A stretch of DNA of 64,000 nt from Candidatus Poribacteria bacterium (lineage in GTDB: Bacteria > Poribacteria > WGA-4E > WGA-3G), in assembly GCA_958295945.1 (NCBI GenBank), contig OY282386.1, positions 744,001 through 808,000 of the forward strand. The letters are read 5' to 3'. This document shows, piece by piece, positions 41,357 to 51,207 of this stretch (the first letter of the stretch is position 1; each line of letters begins with the position of its first letter). The notes beneath the pieces are model-generated. The model saw only the letters and a program-made list of their open reading frames with translations. It was not told the DNA's origin and did no database searches. A program made the position numbers and the translations under genes.

Positions 41357-44230
41357 TCATTTCCGTATCAACATTTTGCGCGTTGCCGAGAAATCGCCTG
41401 CGGTTAAAGTATAGAAATACACACCGCTTGCTACAGGTTCACCGAGTGTGTTGTTGCCATCCCAATATGCTGCGCGGCTCCGGCTTTGATACATGCCCAC
41501 AGACTGATGTCCGAGTGCCAAGGTCCGCACTATTGCTCCGTTTGCCGCATAGATCATCAGTGTAACATCAGCAGGTTTCGCCAGCTGATACGGGATCCAC
41601 GTCTCAGGGTTGAACGGATTTGGATAGTTAGCTAAAAGAGCCGTCTCTTTCGGAATCAAGGTAGCAAGGAGGTGTTCCAGCACGGCAATGCCCCGGCGTG
41701 AGACAGCATCCGTGAACCCTATCTGCTCAGCTGCCGCCAACCACTTCTGAACGGTTTCCGGGGTGAGCAGGGACAGGGTGTGTGCAGCGGGTGCGGCAGC
41801 AGCATCCCCGAACGCCCCTGCCACCAAAACGAGATCCTGGATATTGACTTCCCCATCGCCGTTGACATCTGCGGCGTTTTCGCCTGTTTCTCCGAAACGA
41901 GAGGCGACCAGCACTAAGTCTTGGATGTTGACTTCTCCATCGCCGTTGACATCCGCTACGCGCTGCGGTTGGACGACGGGTTGCGTTGTAGGGGTGAATT
42001 CCCAAAGGAGCACTGTTCCGTCGTTGCTTCCGCTTGCGAGTGTGGCACCATCGGGACTGAGGGCGACACTCCTGACCATGCCCGTATGTCCTTTGAGCGT
42101 TGCGGTGAGTGTGCCAGACGCGACATCCCACAAGCGAACAGTATCGTCCCAATATGCGGTTGCAAGCGTCGTGCCATCGGAACTGAAAACGAGGCTATTG
42201 AGACTAAAAAGGGCCGTATTGTTCCGGGACGTATATTCTTCTATTGTGGCTTTGAGCGTGCCAGATGCTACATCCCACAAGTGAAGTGTGCCGTCCCAAC
42301 TTGCTGTGGCAAGCGTCGTGCTATCCGGACTGAAGACGACGATATGGACCCGATCTGTATGTTCTTTGTGTGTGGCTTTGAGTGTGCCTGAAGCGACATC
42401 CCACAAGAGTACGTCCCCATTCTCGTAACCGCTTGCGAGGGTGGTGCCATCCGGGCTGAACGCTACACGTAAAACAGCGTTAACCGAGTAAACGTCTGGG
42501 ACAATCAAAATATCCTCGTGTTCTTTTATTGTCGCTATGAGCGTGCCAGATGCAACATCCCACAAACGAACAGCACCGTCGTCACCCCCACTCGCGAGGG
42601 TCGTGCCATCCGGACTGAACGCAACACTATAGCCCTGCATGTGTTTAGGGGTCGCTTTGAGCGCGCCAGAAGCAACATCCCACAAGTGAACAGTATCGTC
42701 CCAACTTGCTGTTGCAAGCGTCGCACCATCCGGACTGAACGCAACACTAAGAATCCTGGACGTATGTTCTTTGAGAGTGGCTTTGCGTGTGCCTGAAGCA
42801 ACATCCCACAAACGCACATCGGTATCTATGCCGCTTGAGTTGCCACTTGCGGTTGCAAGCGTCGCACCATCCGGACTGAAAATAACAATATGAATATCGT
42901 CCGTATGACCTTCCAAAGTGGCTTTGCGTGTGCAAGTGGTGATGTCCCACAAGTGAACAGTATTATACAAATCCGCGGTTGCAAGCGTCGCACCATCCGG
43001 ACTGAACGCAACACTATAAATTGCACCTATGTCGTCTTCAAACAAACTGTCATCTAACGCCTCTATGCTATTGTCATCGCTCACACCGACGTAGGTAGTG
43101 CGATCCGGACTGAAGATAATAGACCCTTTTTGCGTGGCTTTGAGCGTGCCAGTAGCAACATCCCATAAACGCACCGTAGCACCCAAAGTATCATCCCAAC
43201 TCTCGCCTGCAAGGGTGGTGCCATCCGGATTGAAAGCAACACGCCAAACGAAGCCCGTGTCTGCTTTGAGTGTATTTTTGAGGGTGCCAGTTGAGACATC
43301 CCACAAGCCCACCGAACCGTTGTTAAACACATTTGCGAGGGTGGTGCCATCGGGACTGAAAACGACACGAAAAAATATGCCTGTGTCTGTTTTGAGTGTA
43401 TGTTTGAGGGTGCCAGTTGAGACATCCCACAAACGCGCCGTAGTACCTGAAGTCTCATCCCAACTCTCGCTTACGAGGGTGGTGCCATCCGGACTGAAAG
43501 CAACACTGTAGACGAGCCACCCGCCTAGCTCCACGTCTGTTTTGAGTGTATGTTTGAGGGTGCCAGTTGCAATATCCCACAGCCATACGGTATCTACTAA
43601 TTCCTCGCCCTCGTCCTCAAGGTCGGCTAAAAGACCACTCTCCAATTGAAAAAAAACAGTTGCGAAAATGTTTGCCCCACCTGCAAGGGTGGTACCATCG
43701 GGGCTGAAAGCCATACTCTCAACTATGCCTATGTGTCCTTTGAGCGTGGCTTTGCTTGTGCCAGACGCAACATCCCACAAGCGAACAGCACCGTCGTAAC
43801 CCCCACTCGCGAGGGTCGCACCATCGGGGCTAAAAACCAGCCTGTGGACTTCGGCTGTGTGTCCTTCAAGCGTGGCTTTGAGTGTGCCAGACGCAACATC
43901 CCACAAGCGAACAGCACCGTCAACACTTGCGCCTGCAAGCATCGCACCATCCGGACTGAACGCAAGTGTATCCGTAGTGTCTCCGAGGGAAGCAATTTCT
44001 TTACCTGCACGCACATCATAGATCCAAATGCCGATGGAATTGGCAACCGCAAACCGAGTGTAGTCAAGGGAATATGCTGATGCGGTTACATCGCCTTTGC
44101 CCAGACGCGCTTTGGCACCTTCAGGTAAATTCAACTGCGTGTCCTGTTCATAGTCCGCATTCGTGTGTGGGACACACAAAAACATTGAAATCATTAACAA
44201 CATCAAACTCAAACAGACTTTCGTTTTCAT
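41357..44230 (-). CDS. Secreted WD40 protein with dockerin and C-terminal sorting-type domain
   Basis: 957 residues from ATG 44230 (GGAG 8 nt upstream); the upstream in-frame ATG at 44278 lies in an intergenic palindrome. Signal peptide MKTKVCLSLMLLMISMFLCV. Cap NLPEGAKARLGKG, then about sixteen WD40 repeats, one degenerate (around FSPDRTTYVGVSDDNSIEAL). Next, two dockerin-type calcium loops, each DVNGDGEVNIQDLVLV, and a C-terminal beta domain with NYPNPFNPETWIPYQLA and SGVYFYTLTAGDF...RKMLIRK, of the FlgD/T9SS-sorting-like class. Last gene of the minus-strand array. Extracellular scaffold or adhesin is inferred. Confidence 0.88.
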   Translation of the reverse strand: MKTKVCLSLMLLMISMFLCVPHTNADYEQDTQLNLPEGAKARLGKGDVTASAYSLDYTRFAVANSIGIWIYDVRAGKEIASLGDTTDTLAFSPDGAMLAGASVDGAVRLWDVASGTLKATLEGHTAEVHRLVFSPDGATLASGGYDGAVRLWDVASGTSKATLKGHIGIVESMAFSPDGTTLAGGANIFATVFFQLESGLLADLEDEGEELVDTVWLWDIATGTLKHTLKTDVELGGWLVYSVAFSPDGTTLVSESWDETSGTTARLWDVSTGTLKHTLKTDTGIFFRVVFSPDGTTLANVFNNGSVGLWDVSTGTLKNTLKADTGFVWRVAFNPDGTTLAGESWDDTLGATVRLWDVATGTLKATQKGSIIFSPDRTTYVGVSDDNSIEALDDSLFEDDIGAIYSVAFSPDGATLATADLYNTVHLWDITTCTRKATLEGHTDDIHIVIFSPDGATLATASGNSSGIDTDVRLWDVASGTRKATLKEHTSRILSVAFSPDGATLATASWDDTVHLWDVASGALKATPKHMQGYSVAFSPDGTTLASGGDDGAVRLWDVASGTLIATIKEHEDILIVPDVYSVNAVLRVAFSPDGTTLASGYENGDVLLWDVASGTLKATHKEHTDRVHIVVFSPDSTTLATASWDGTLHLWDVASGTLKATIEEYTSRNNTALFSLNSLVFSSDGTTLATAYWDDTVRLWDVASGTLTATLKGHTGMVRSVALSPDGATLASGSNDGTVLLWEFTPTTQPVVQPQRVADVNGDGEVNIQDLVLVASRFGETGENAADVNGDGEVNIQDLVLVAGAFGDAAAAPAAHTLSLLTPETVQKWLAAAEQIGFTDAVSRRGIAVLEHLLATLIPKETALLANYPNPFNPETWIPYQLAKPADVTLMIYAANGAIVRTLALGHQSVGMYQSRSRAAYWDGNNTLGEPVASGVYFYTLTAGDFSATRKMLIRK

Positions 44231-44256
44231 CAGAAAATTCTCCGTTTTCAAATCAG

Positions 44257-44280
44257 AGGTGCGGTTAGTAAACCGCACCT
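44257..44280. repeat. Intergenic hairpin AGGTGCGGTT-agta-AACCGCACCT
   Basis: Perfect 10-bp arms with a 4-nt loop in the short gap between two array genes. Degenerate versions sit in equivalent gaps near 51150-51178 and 56238-56268. Could act as an RNA processing or attenuation hairpin. Confidence 0.6.
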
Positions 44281-44303
44281 ACCGTTGGTATAAATCGCTT
44301 CGA

Positions 44304-47300
44304 TTATTTCCGTATCAACATCTTGCGCGTGGCAGAAAAATCGCCTGCTGTCAAAGTATAGAAATACACACCACTTGCTACAGGTTCACCCACTGCGTTT
44401 TTGCCATCCCAATAGGCTGCGCGGCTACGGCTTTGATACATGCCCACAGGCTGATGTCCGAGTGCCAAGGTACGCACTATTGCGCCGTTTGCCGCATAGA
44501 TCGTCAGGGTGACATCTGCGGGAGCTGCTAACTGATACGGTATCCAGGTTTCAGGGTTGAACGGGTTTGGGTAGTTCGCAAGCAGTGCCGTCTTTTGCGG
44601 TATCAATGCTGCCAAGAGTTGTTCTAAAACCAGAATGCCACGCTGATAAACAGCAGACTTCTCGTCTATTAACTTGGATTCTGTCAACCATTGCTGAACG
44701 GTTTCTGGGGTGAGACTGGATAAATTGTGTGCAGCGGGCGCGGCGGCGGCATCGCCGAACGCACCTGCCACTAAAACGAGGTCTTGAATGTTGACTTCAC
44801 CATCGCCGTTGACATCTGCTACATTCTCGCCTGTTTCACCGAATGCACCTGCCACCAACACTAAGTCTTGGATGTTGACAACCCCATCACCGTTGACATC
44901 TGCCGACAGGGCAGGGGTAAACGCCGCGTAAATCGTATAGCTGCCAGACGCTGATTCATAACTTCCTACGTTGGCGTAATACGTCCCTGGCCTCACACTG
45001 TGGACGATTTGGAAATTTAAGAACTCGCCCTCATCGTCACCCGTGGCTAACACCTCGCCATCATCGGTTAGCAACTCACCCACTGTATCCAGATCACTGG
45101 TGGTGTAGATCGTCAGTTCACCCGGCTGCTCTACTTCTATACGGAAGTAGTCCACGTCGTCACCGGGGAATATAGCGTCGGTGTGGGACGTGTCTAAAGC
45201 GAGAGAAGTCGCCGTCTCCAGTGTGTCCCCAACATCTGCGGCTGCGGACATCACTGGCGGCAGCACCGTATAGACTGTGTCTTTGGCAAACCCGAAAAAT
45301 CCTGCCCAGTCTACTATTCCATCATAAACAGCAACTAACAAGACATTCTCACCTTCTTTCAAAGTGATAGGAAAAGATTCCTGATAACTGATTGCCCCAC
45401 GATCAACAGGATTATTGTGCACTAAATCGCCATTGAGCCAGACCTTGACCGCATCATCACTCCCGGCATACATCAGCGTTTCTTGTTCGTGTGGCACATC
45501 TAAAACGATGGAACCGTAAGCGACATGATAATCCACATTGCCGGTCGCAAGACCGATTTCGTTTACCAGCTCATTGATGTTATTCCTGCCCGTCGGTGCG
45601 AGTCTACCGGGGGTCCACCTTCGGTTGCCGACAAAAGCACCGCTGCGTGCTCCTTTGGTCGCAATCGCAGTTTCTGTCACGATCCCACCGCTTGCTTCTG
45701 CTAAATAATCTGTGCCGACAGCAGCTTCACTACCACTTTTGTATGTAGGCACAAGCATCCATAACCAGGGACCCTCTATTTTCGGACCCACGGGAAGTTC
45801 GGCGACTTCCGTTTCCATCACGAGCACAATTTCGGCTGCACTCAGTGCACGATTATAGACGCGCACTTCATCAATCATGCCTTTGAAATAGTAGTTATGT
45901 GTAGCCGCCTCATTCGCCCCAGCACCGATGAGCAACTCCTGCCTCGTATTGACGTTTAACCTCAACGTGGGCAAGTATCCCTCACTTGATAACTCACCAT
46001 TCACATATAATTTCATCCAACCATCGGCATAGACACCTGTGATGTGTTCCCACTCACCAATGCCGGAGTCCGCACCAACTCTTCGCCACCCATCGTCAGT
46101 GCCAATCCAAAAATCCCATGCATTATCAGGATTTACATAAAAGTTATAACCACTCGTTACAGACTCCAAGTCCCGACAAGAAACAGGCGCACGGTACCAA
46201 GTACTGCCCGGTGCCACATTCACCCAAAAGCAGATACTAAAAGTTTCTTGATTCAGAGCCGGGTGATACGGGACGACCACTTTATCGTCTACACCATCAA
46301 ACGCAAGCGCGCCGCCGAAGTAACCTTTTGTCCTTTTCGGCGCACCTATCAGTGTGCCATCGTGTCCGTTGCCACTCGTATCTTTCGCGAGTTCACCACC
46401 CGCTTCATTGAATGCCCAATAAGCAACAAGTCCATCGACAGCAGCCACCCCTGTTCCGTGTGAATCCGTAGGTAAGAACCACTCTGCATTGGTGACAAAG
46501 GTGATGTGAACGTCAGTTTCGTTACCAGCAGCGTCAGAGATTTCACCTATAACCGTATACTCAGTTTCGTTTTCGAGTTCTGCACCGGCAACACTTGTAA
46601 GCGTTATCGTATCCCCCTCAGCAAAAGATACCCATCCGACATCTTCGTCGCCATCTAATAGCAAAAGTTCTCCTGTAACATCTTCACTGAAAACGACGAC
46701 TATCCCCTCTTTAGACACAGTATCGGGGTCAACGTCTTCAGCCCAATTTTGAGGATCACTGGATACGACTTCGGGTGCTGTTCGGTCAAGTTGAAGCGGT
46801 TCTAATGCCGTGTGAACAGTATAAGTGCCAGTCTCTGCGCTCAACCAATGACCTTCTACTTTGACGTAATACGTTCCCGGAGACATAACAGTGTAGACGA
46901 TGCTAAAATTAAAACCGTAGCCGGCATCGTCATCTTCCGCAACAATCTCACCCGAACTATTTCGCAACTCGCCCACAGTATCAAATGTGCCTGTTGTCCA
47001 CACTGTCAGTTCACCTGTTTGCTCTACTTCTATCCGGAAGTAATCCACATCTTCGACAGAGGCTATCGTTTCCGTGTGAGACGTGTCTAAAGTGAGCAGC
47101 CGTGCTGTCTCAAATGTCTCACCAGAATCTGGCGGCGTGCTCTGATAAGGAATATCAAAACCGATAGCGATCCCCGCAGGTCGCTCTAATCCGGTCACAA
47201 TATCTTCAACATTTGAACCGTCTAAGTTCGCACGCTGCACTTTACCATTCGTATACGCCCCTAAAGCGACACTGAACTCCGCATGCGTCCAATATATTTT

Positions 47301-48047
47301 ACCGCCATCTACATCTAACGCAATATCTCGCGGATTATCCAGTCCTTCTGAAATAATGGCTTCAACATTTGAACCGTCTAAGGTCGCACGCCATATTTTA
47401 CTATCATCAGCCCAATATATCTTTTCACCGACAGCATCTAGCGCAATCCAGCCCGTATCTTCCAGTTCTTCTGTGAGGATGTCTTGCACATCGGTGCCGT
47501 CCAAGTTCGCACGTTGGATTGTATCAATATGCTGGTCTACCCAGTATATCTTTCTCCGGATAAGGTCTAACTCAATATCCCAAGGTCTCTCTAAGCCGGT
47601 GACGAGGTCTTGCACATCGGTGCCGTCTAAGTTTGCACGTTGGATTTTACCTGTTTCAATGTCTGCCCAGTATATTTTGCCACTCGCGACATCTAAGGCG
47701 ATACTCCACGGGTTCTGCAGCCCGACTGTGATGATGTCCCGGACGTTGGTGCCGTCCAAGTCTGAACACCGGATCGCCCCTATCAAGAACCAGTCTGCCC
47801 AATACATCTTGCCAGCAGCAGTATCTAAGGCGACCCCTAATGGAATAGCGAATCCACTTATGACGATGTCTTGGATGTTTGTGCCATCCAAGTTCGCCCG
47901 CTGGATTTTTTGCGTTTCCAAATCTGTCCAGTATATTTGTGAACGAGTGGTGTCTCCGTAACTCAGGTTTCCCAGTGCACCTAATGTTAACAAACTAATC
48001 GTGAAAATGAAAACAAACTTTTTGAATAATGAAACTTGCATTTTCAT
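44304..48047 (-). CDS. Multidomain secreted surface protein: YWTD propeller, PPC, LamG, dockerin
   Basis: 1247 residues. Signal peptide MKMQVSLFKKFVFIFTISLL. About 35-310: six LDL-receptor class B (YWTD) repeats such as KIYWADIETGKIQRANLDGT, enough for one six-blade propeller. Then a bacterial pre-peptidase C-terminal domain (VDYFRIEVEQTGELTVWTTG), a Big_5-like domain ending ITFVTNAE (about 425-530), a LamG-like lectin domain (VAYWAFNEAGG... GMIDEVRVYNRALSAAEI; about 540-765), a beta-rich unassigned module with D-D-A-V-K-V-W-L-N-G-D (about 770-945), a second PPC domain, two dockerin loops and the NYPNPFNPETWIPYQL domain. Likely binds glycans or proteins outside the cell. The only array member without WD40 repeats. 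Confidence 0.88.
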   Translation of the reverse strand: MKMQVSLFKKFVFIFTISLLTLGALGNLSYGDTTRSQIYWTDLETQKIQRANLDGTNIQDIVISGFAIPLGVALDTAAGKMYWADWFLIGAIRCSDLDGTNVRDIITVGLQNPWSIALDVASGKIYWADIETGKIQRANLDGTDVQDLVTGLERPWDIELDLIRRKIYWVDQHIDTIQRANLDGTDVQDILTEELEDTGWIALDAVGEKIYWADDSKIWRATLDGSNVEAIISEGLDNPRDIALDVDGGKIYWTHAEFSVALGAYTNGKVQRANLDGSNVEDIVTGLERPAGIAIGFDIPYQSTPPDSGETFETARLLTLDTSHTETIASVEDVDYFRIEVEQTGELTVWTTGTFDTVGELRNSSGEIVAEDDDAGYGFNFSIVYTVMSPGTYYVKVEGHWLSAETGTYTVHTALEPLQLDRTAPEVVSSDPQNWAEDVDPDTVSKEGIVVVFSEDVTGELLLLDGDEDVGWVSFAEGDTITLTSVAGAELENETEYTVIGEISDAAGNETDVHITFVTNAEWFLPTDSHGTGVAAVDGLVAYWAFNEAGGELAKDTSGNGHDGTLIGAPKRTKGYFGGALAFDGVDDKVVVPYHPALNQETFSICFWVNVAPGSTWYRAPVSCRDLESVTSGYNFYVNPDNAWDFWIGTDDGWRRVGADSGIGEWEHITGVYADGWMKLYVNGELSSEGYLPTLRLNVNTRQELLIGAGANEAATHNYYFKGMIDEVRVYNRALSAAEIVLVMETEVAELPVGPKIEGPWLWMLVPTYKSGSEAAVGTDYLAEASGGIVTETAIATKGARSGAFVGNRRWTPGRLAPTGRNNINELVNEIGLATGNVDYHVAYGSIVLDVPHEQETLMYAGSDDAVKVWLNGDLVHNNPVDRGAISYQESFPITLKEGENVLLVAVYDGIVDWAGFFGFAKDTVYTVLPPVMSAAADVGDTLETATSLALDTSHTDAIFPGDDVDYFRIEVEQPGELTIYTTSDLDTVGELLTDDGEVLATGDDEGEFLNFQIVHSVRPGTYYANVGSYESASGSYTIYAAFTPALSADVNGDGVVNIQDLVLVAGAFGETGENVADVNGDGEVNIQDLVLVAGAFGDAAAAPAAHNLSSLTPETVQQWLTESKLIDEKSAVYQRGILVLEQLLAALIPQKTALLANYPNPFNPETWIPYQLAAPADVTLTIYAANGAIVRTLALGHQPVGMYQSRSRAAYWDGKNAVGEPVASGVYFYTLTAGDFSATRKMLIRK

Positions 48048-48104
48048 AAGAAAATACTCCTTTGTTAAGTGTTTAGGATTTACGTGATTTGCATGTTTTT
48101 GTTG

Positions 48105-48133
48105 GGTAGACGTGCTTCCAAAGCGCGCCTACC
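48105..48133. repeat. Intergenic imperfect hairpin, followed by a second at 48223-48242
   Basis: GGTAGACGTGCTT-cca-AAGCGCGCCTACC (11 of 13 pairs). 90 bp downstream GGCGGG/CCCGCC forms another. The A-A-A-G-C-G-C-G-C-C-T-A-C half also occurs at 11951-11963. The gap 48048-48265 holds no gene. Confidence 0.5.
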
Positions 48134-48265
48134 GAATTTGCCGAAGTCCTATTGTTTTTGGATTGTATTTACATCTCCACAGCCATTTCGCTACAGTGGG
48201 GAAGAACCTTACTTACTGTAGAGGCGGGTTTCCGTGCCCGCCCGATCTTTCTGCATCAGGGTTTC

Positions 48266-49321
48266 TTACTTCCGTATCAACATTTTCCGTGTCGCCGTGA
48301 ACGCGTCTGCGGTCAATGTATAAAAATACACACCGCTTGCGGCAGGTTCACCAACGGCGTTTTTGCCATCCCAATACGCAGCACGGATCCGGTGCTGATA
48401 CATACCGGCACGCTGATGCCCCAATACCAAAGTCCGCACTACTATCCCGTTCGCCGCATAGATCGTCAGTGTGACATCCGCGGATTTTGCCAACTGATAA
48501 GGTATCCAGGTTTCGGGGTTGAACGGGTTCGGGTAGTTTGCCAAGAGTGCCGTTTCTTTCGGTACTGCTTCTGCCTCGCCCCACGTTGCCAAGAGCTGCT
48601 CAAGCACAGCAATCCCTTTCTGAAAATCTGTATCCATCCTGTTGAGTTGCTTTGCGCGGTCAATCCATTGCTGTAGAGACTCGGATGTCCAGACAGCTGC
48701 AGGTGCACCCACCGCTTCTTGTGCTTCTAACGCATCTAAAACTGCAAGAATGTCTTCGCGATTAACAACACCATCACCGTTCACATCGCCCTGGGCAGCC
48801 GTTGCTTCGGTGGTGCCGAAGTTGGCAGCGACGATCACTAAATCTATGACATCTACAACACCATCGCCGTTGACATCTACCGACAGAACAGGCGCAGCGG
48901 TAAACGCCGCGTAAATCGTATAGCTGCCTGTCTCTGTTTCAAAACTTTGGACTTTGATGTAATACGTCCCCGGTGCCACATCGTGTACTATTCTGAAATT
49001 GAATTCATCCGCGTCCAGATTTTCATCGTCATTCTCTGCTAATGTCCTTCCCTCACTATCTTGCAGCGTGCCCACTGTATCAAGAGACCCGGTTGTGTAG
49101 ACTGACAACTGACCTGTTTCGGTGACCTCTATACGAAAATAATCTACATCATCGCCGGGGTCTATAGCTTCTGTGAGCTGCGTATCTAAAGTAAGAACCG
49201 TTGCTGTCTCTAATGTGCCGTCAGTATCCAAAGTGCCTGTAGAACGGTGCTTCGGTTGTAAGGGGAAGTGTCCATAGCAGCACCGTGGTGTCACCACTCC
49301 CACTGGCGAGCGTCGTGCCAT
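48266..49321 (-). pseudogene. Frameshifted C-terminal part of the WD40 gene at 49221: PPC, dockerin, sorting domain
   Basis: From about GTLDTDGTLETATVLTLD onward this frame encodes a PPC domain (VDYFRIEVTETGQLSVYTTG), two dockerin-type loops (VDVNGDGVVDVIDLVIVAAN; GDVNGDGVVNREDILAVL) and the NYPNPFNPETWIPYQL domain. The first 25 codons of the open frame are WD40 sequence read out of frame, so the ATG at 49321 is not a real start. A single-base shift around 49221-49262 separates it from the WD40 frame. The gene at 51208 shows the intact WD40-dockerin-sorting order. Confidence 0.75.
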
Positions 49322-51125
49322 CCGGGCTGAACGCTACACTATTGACATCGCGAGTGTGTCCACTGAGCGTGCGGATAGTGTCCCCTGTGCTTGCGTCCCA
49401 CAAACGCACCGTGTCGTCCGCACTTCCACTTGCGAGTGTGTTGCCATCCGGACTAAACGCTACACTACGGACAGAATGGATGTGTCCACTGAGCGTGCGG
49501 ATAGTGTCCCCTGTGCTTGCGTCCCACAAACGCACCGTGTTGTCCCAACTCCCACTCGCGATCGTGCTGCCATCCGGACTAAACGATACACTACTGACAC
49601 CCCCGGTGTGTCCACTGAGCGTGCGGAGAGTATCCCCTGTCGCAACATCCCACAAACGCACCGTGGTGTCACCACTGCCACTGGCGAGTGTCGTGCCATC
49701 CGGGCTGAACGCTACACTATTGACATAGCTGGTGTGTCCACTGAAGGTGCGTATGGTATCGCCTGTGCTTGCGTCCCACAAACGCACCCTGGTCTCACCA
49801 CTGCCACTGGCGAGTGTCAACCCATCCGGACTAAACGCTACACTATTGACAGTGTCAATGTCAATGAATCCATCGATGTGTCCACTGAGGGTGCGGATAG
49901 TATCCCCTGTCGCAACATCCCACAAACGCACCATGCCGTCCCAACTCCCACTGGCGAGCATCGTGCCATCAGGGCTGAACGCTACACTCCTGACAACCCC
50001 GGTATGTCCACTGAGCATGCGGATGTGTTCCCCTGTGCTTGCGTCCCACAAACGTACCATGCCGTCCCAACTCCCACTGACGAGCGTCGTGCCATCAGGA
50101 CGAAACGCCACACTATAGACATTTTGGATGTGTCCACTGAGTGTGCGGCGCGTGTCCCCTGTGGCAACATCCCACAAACGCACTGTCCCGTCCCAACTCC
50201 CACTGACGAGCGTCGTGCCATCAGGACTGAACGCTACACTCTTGACAGAATGGATGTGTCCACTGAGCGTGCGGATGTGTTCCCCTGTGCTTGCGTCCCA
50301 CAAACGCACCGTGGTGTCACCATTCCCACTCGCGATCGTGCTGCCATCCGGACTAAACGATACACTACTGACAGTGTAGGTGTGTCCTTCAAGGGTGTGC
50401 TGCGCCTCGCCCGTCGCAACATCCCACAAACGGATCGTTTTGTCATTACTGCCACTCGCGATCGTGCTGCCATCCGGACTAAACGATACACTATTGACAT
50501 CCCCGGTGTGTCCTTCAAGGGTGTGCAGCGGTTCCGCTATGGCAACATCCCACAAACGCACCTTAAAATCACTGCCACTGGCGAGCATCGTGCCATCGGG
50601 ACTAAACGCTACACTATTGACAACCCCGGTGTGTCCACTGAGGGTGTGCAGCGCCTCGCCCGTCGCAACATCCCACAATCTTACCTTGCCATAACTGCTA
50701 CTGGCGATCGTGCTGCCATCCGGACTAAACGCTACACTATAGACATCCCAGGTGTGTCTGAGAATGCGGCGCGTATCCCCTGTCGCAACATCCCACAAAC
50801 GCACCGTGTTGTCATCACTGCCACTCGCGATCGTGCTGCCATCCGGACTAAACGATACACTACTGACACCAGCGGTGTGTCCACTGAGCAGTGCCAATTC
50901 TTCGCCACTACTTGCATCGTAAATCCAAATACCAATCCAAGCCGCTACCGCCAGCCGAGTGCCATCAGGAGAATACGCTATCTCCTCTATACTGCCTTTG
51001 CCGAGGCGCGCTTTGGCACCTTCGGGTAAACCCCACGTTGTATATTCTTGGGCGACGGTGTGTGCTACACACATAAACATTGAAATAATTAAGAACGTCA
51101 GACTCAAAAAAACTTTGTTTTTCAT
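49221..51125 (-). CDS. Secreted WD40 protein, 14 repeats, truncated by frameshift
   Basis: 634 residues. Signal peptide MKNKVFLSLTFLIISMFMCV ending AHTVAQ, cap GLPEGAKARLGKG, then exactly fourteen WD40 repeats with very low divergence (typical unit: SGHT..V.SVAFSPDGTTLASGS..TVRLWD). It stops with TEAPFYRHFGY after the last blade, where a frameshift cuts off the PPC, dockerin and sorting domains encoded at 48266-49260. If the shift is real, the product is secreted without a surface or dockerin tether. A sequencing indel is the alternative. Confidence 0.85.
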   Translation of the reverse strand: MKNKVFLSLTFLIISMFMCVAHTVAQEYTTWGLPEGAKARLGKGSIEEIAYSPDGTRLAVAAWIGIWIYDASSGEELALLSGHTAGVSSVSFSPDGSTIASGSDDNTVRLWDVATGDTRRILRHTWDVYSVAFSPDGSTIASSSYGKVRLWDVATGEALHTLSGHTGVVNSVAFSPDGTMLASGSDFKVRLWDVAIAEPLHTLEGHTGDVNSVSFSPDGSTIASGSNDKTIRLWDVATGEAQHTLEGHTYTVSSVSFSPDGSTIASGNGDTTVRLWDASTGEHIRTLSGHIHSVKSVAFSPDGTTLVSGSWDGTVRLWDVATGDTRRTLSGHIQNVYSVAFRPDGTTLVSGSWDGMVRLWDASTGEHIRMLSGHTGVVRSVAFSPDGTMLASGSWDGMVRLWDVATGDTIRTLSGHIDGFIDIDTVNSVAFSPDGLTLASGSGETRVRLWDASTGDTIRTFSGHTSYVNSVAFSPDGTTLASGSGDTTVRLWDVATGDTLRTLSGHTGGVSSVSFSPDGSTIASGSWDNTVRLWDASTGDTIRTLSGHIHSVRSVAFSPDGNTLASGSADDTVRLWDASTGDTIRTLSGHTRDVNSVAFSPDGTTLASGSGDTTVLLWTLPLTTEAPFYRHFGY

Positions 51126-51207
51126 TAGAAAAGTCTCCTTTTACAAATCAGAGGTGCAGTTAGGAAACCGGACCTACCAGTCTTTTATTACGTAAGTCTT
51201 ATAGAGA

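Noticed and set aside
49356-51029. 557-codon open frame on the plus strand opposite the WD40 gene
   Set aside because: It mirrors the repeated WD40 units, has periodic C/T/R-rich sequence with no ribosome site or family features; a shadow of the repeat array.
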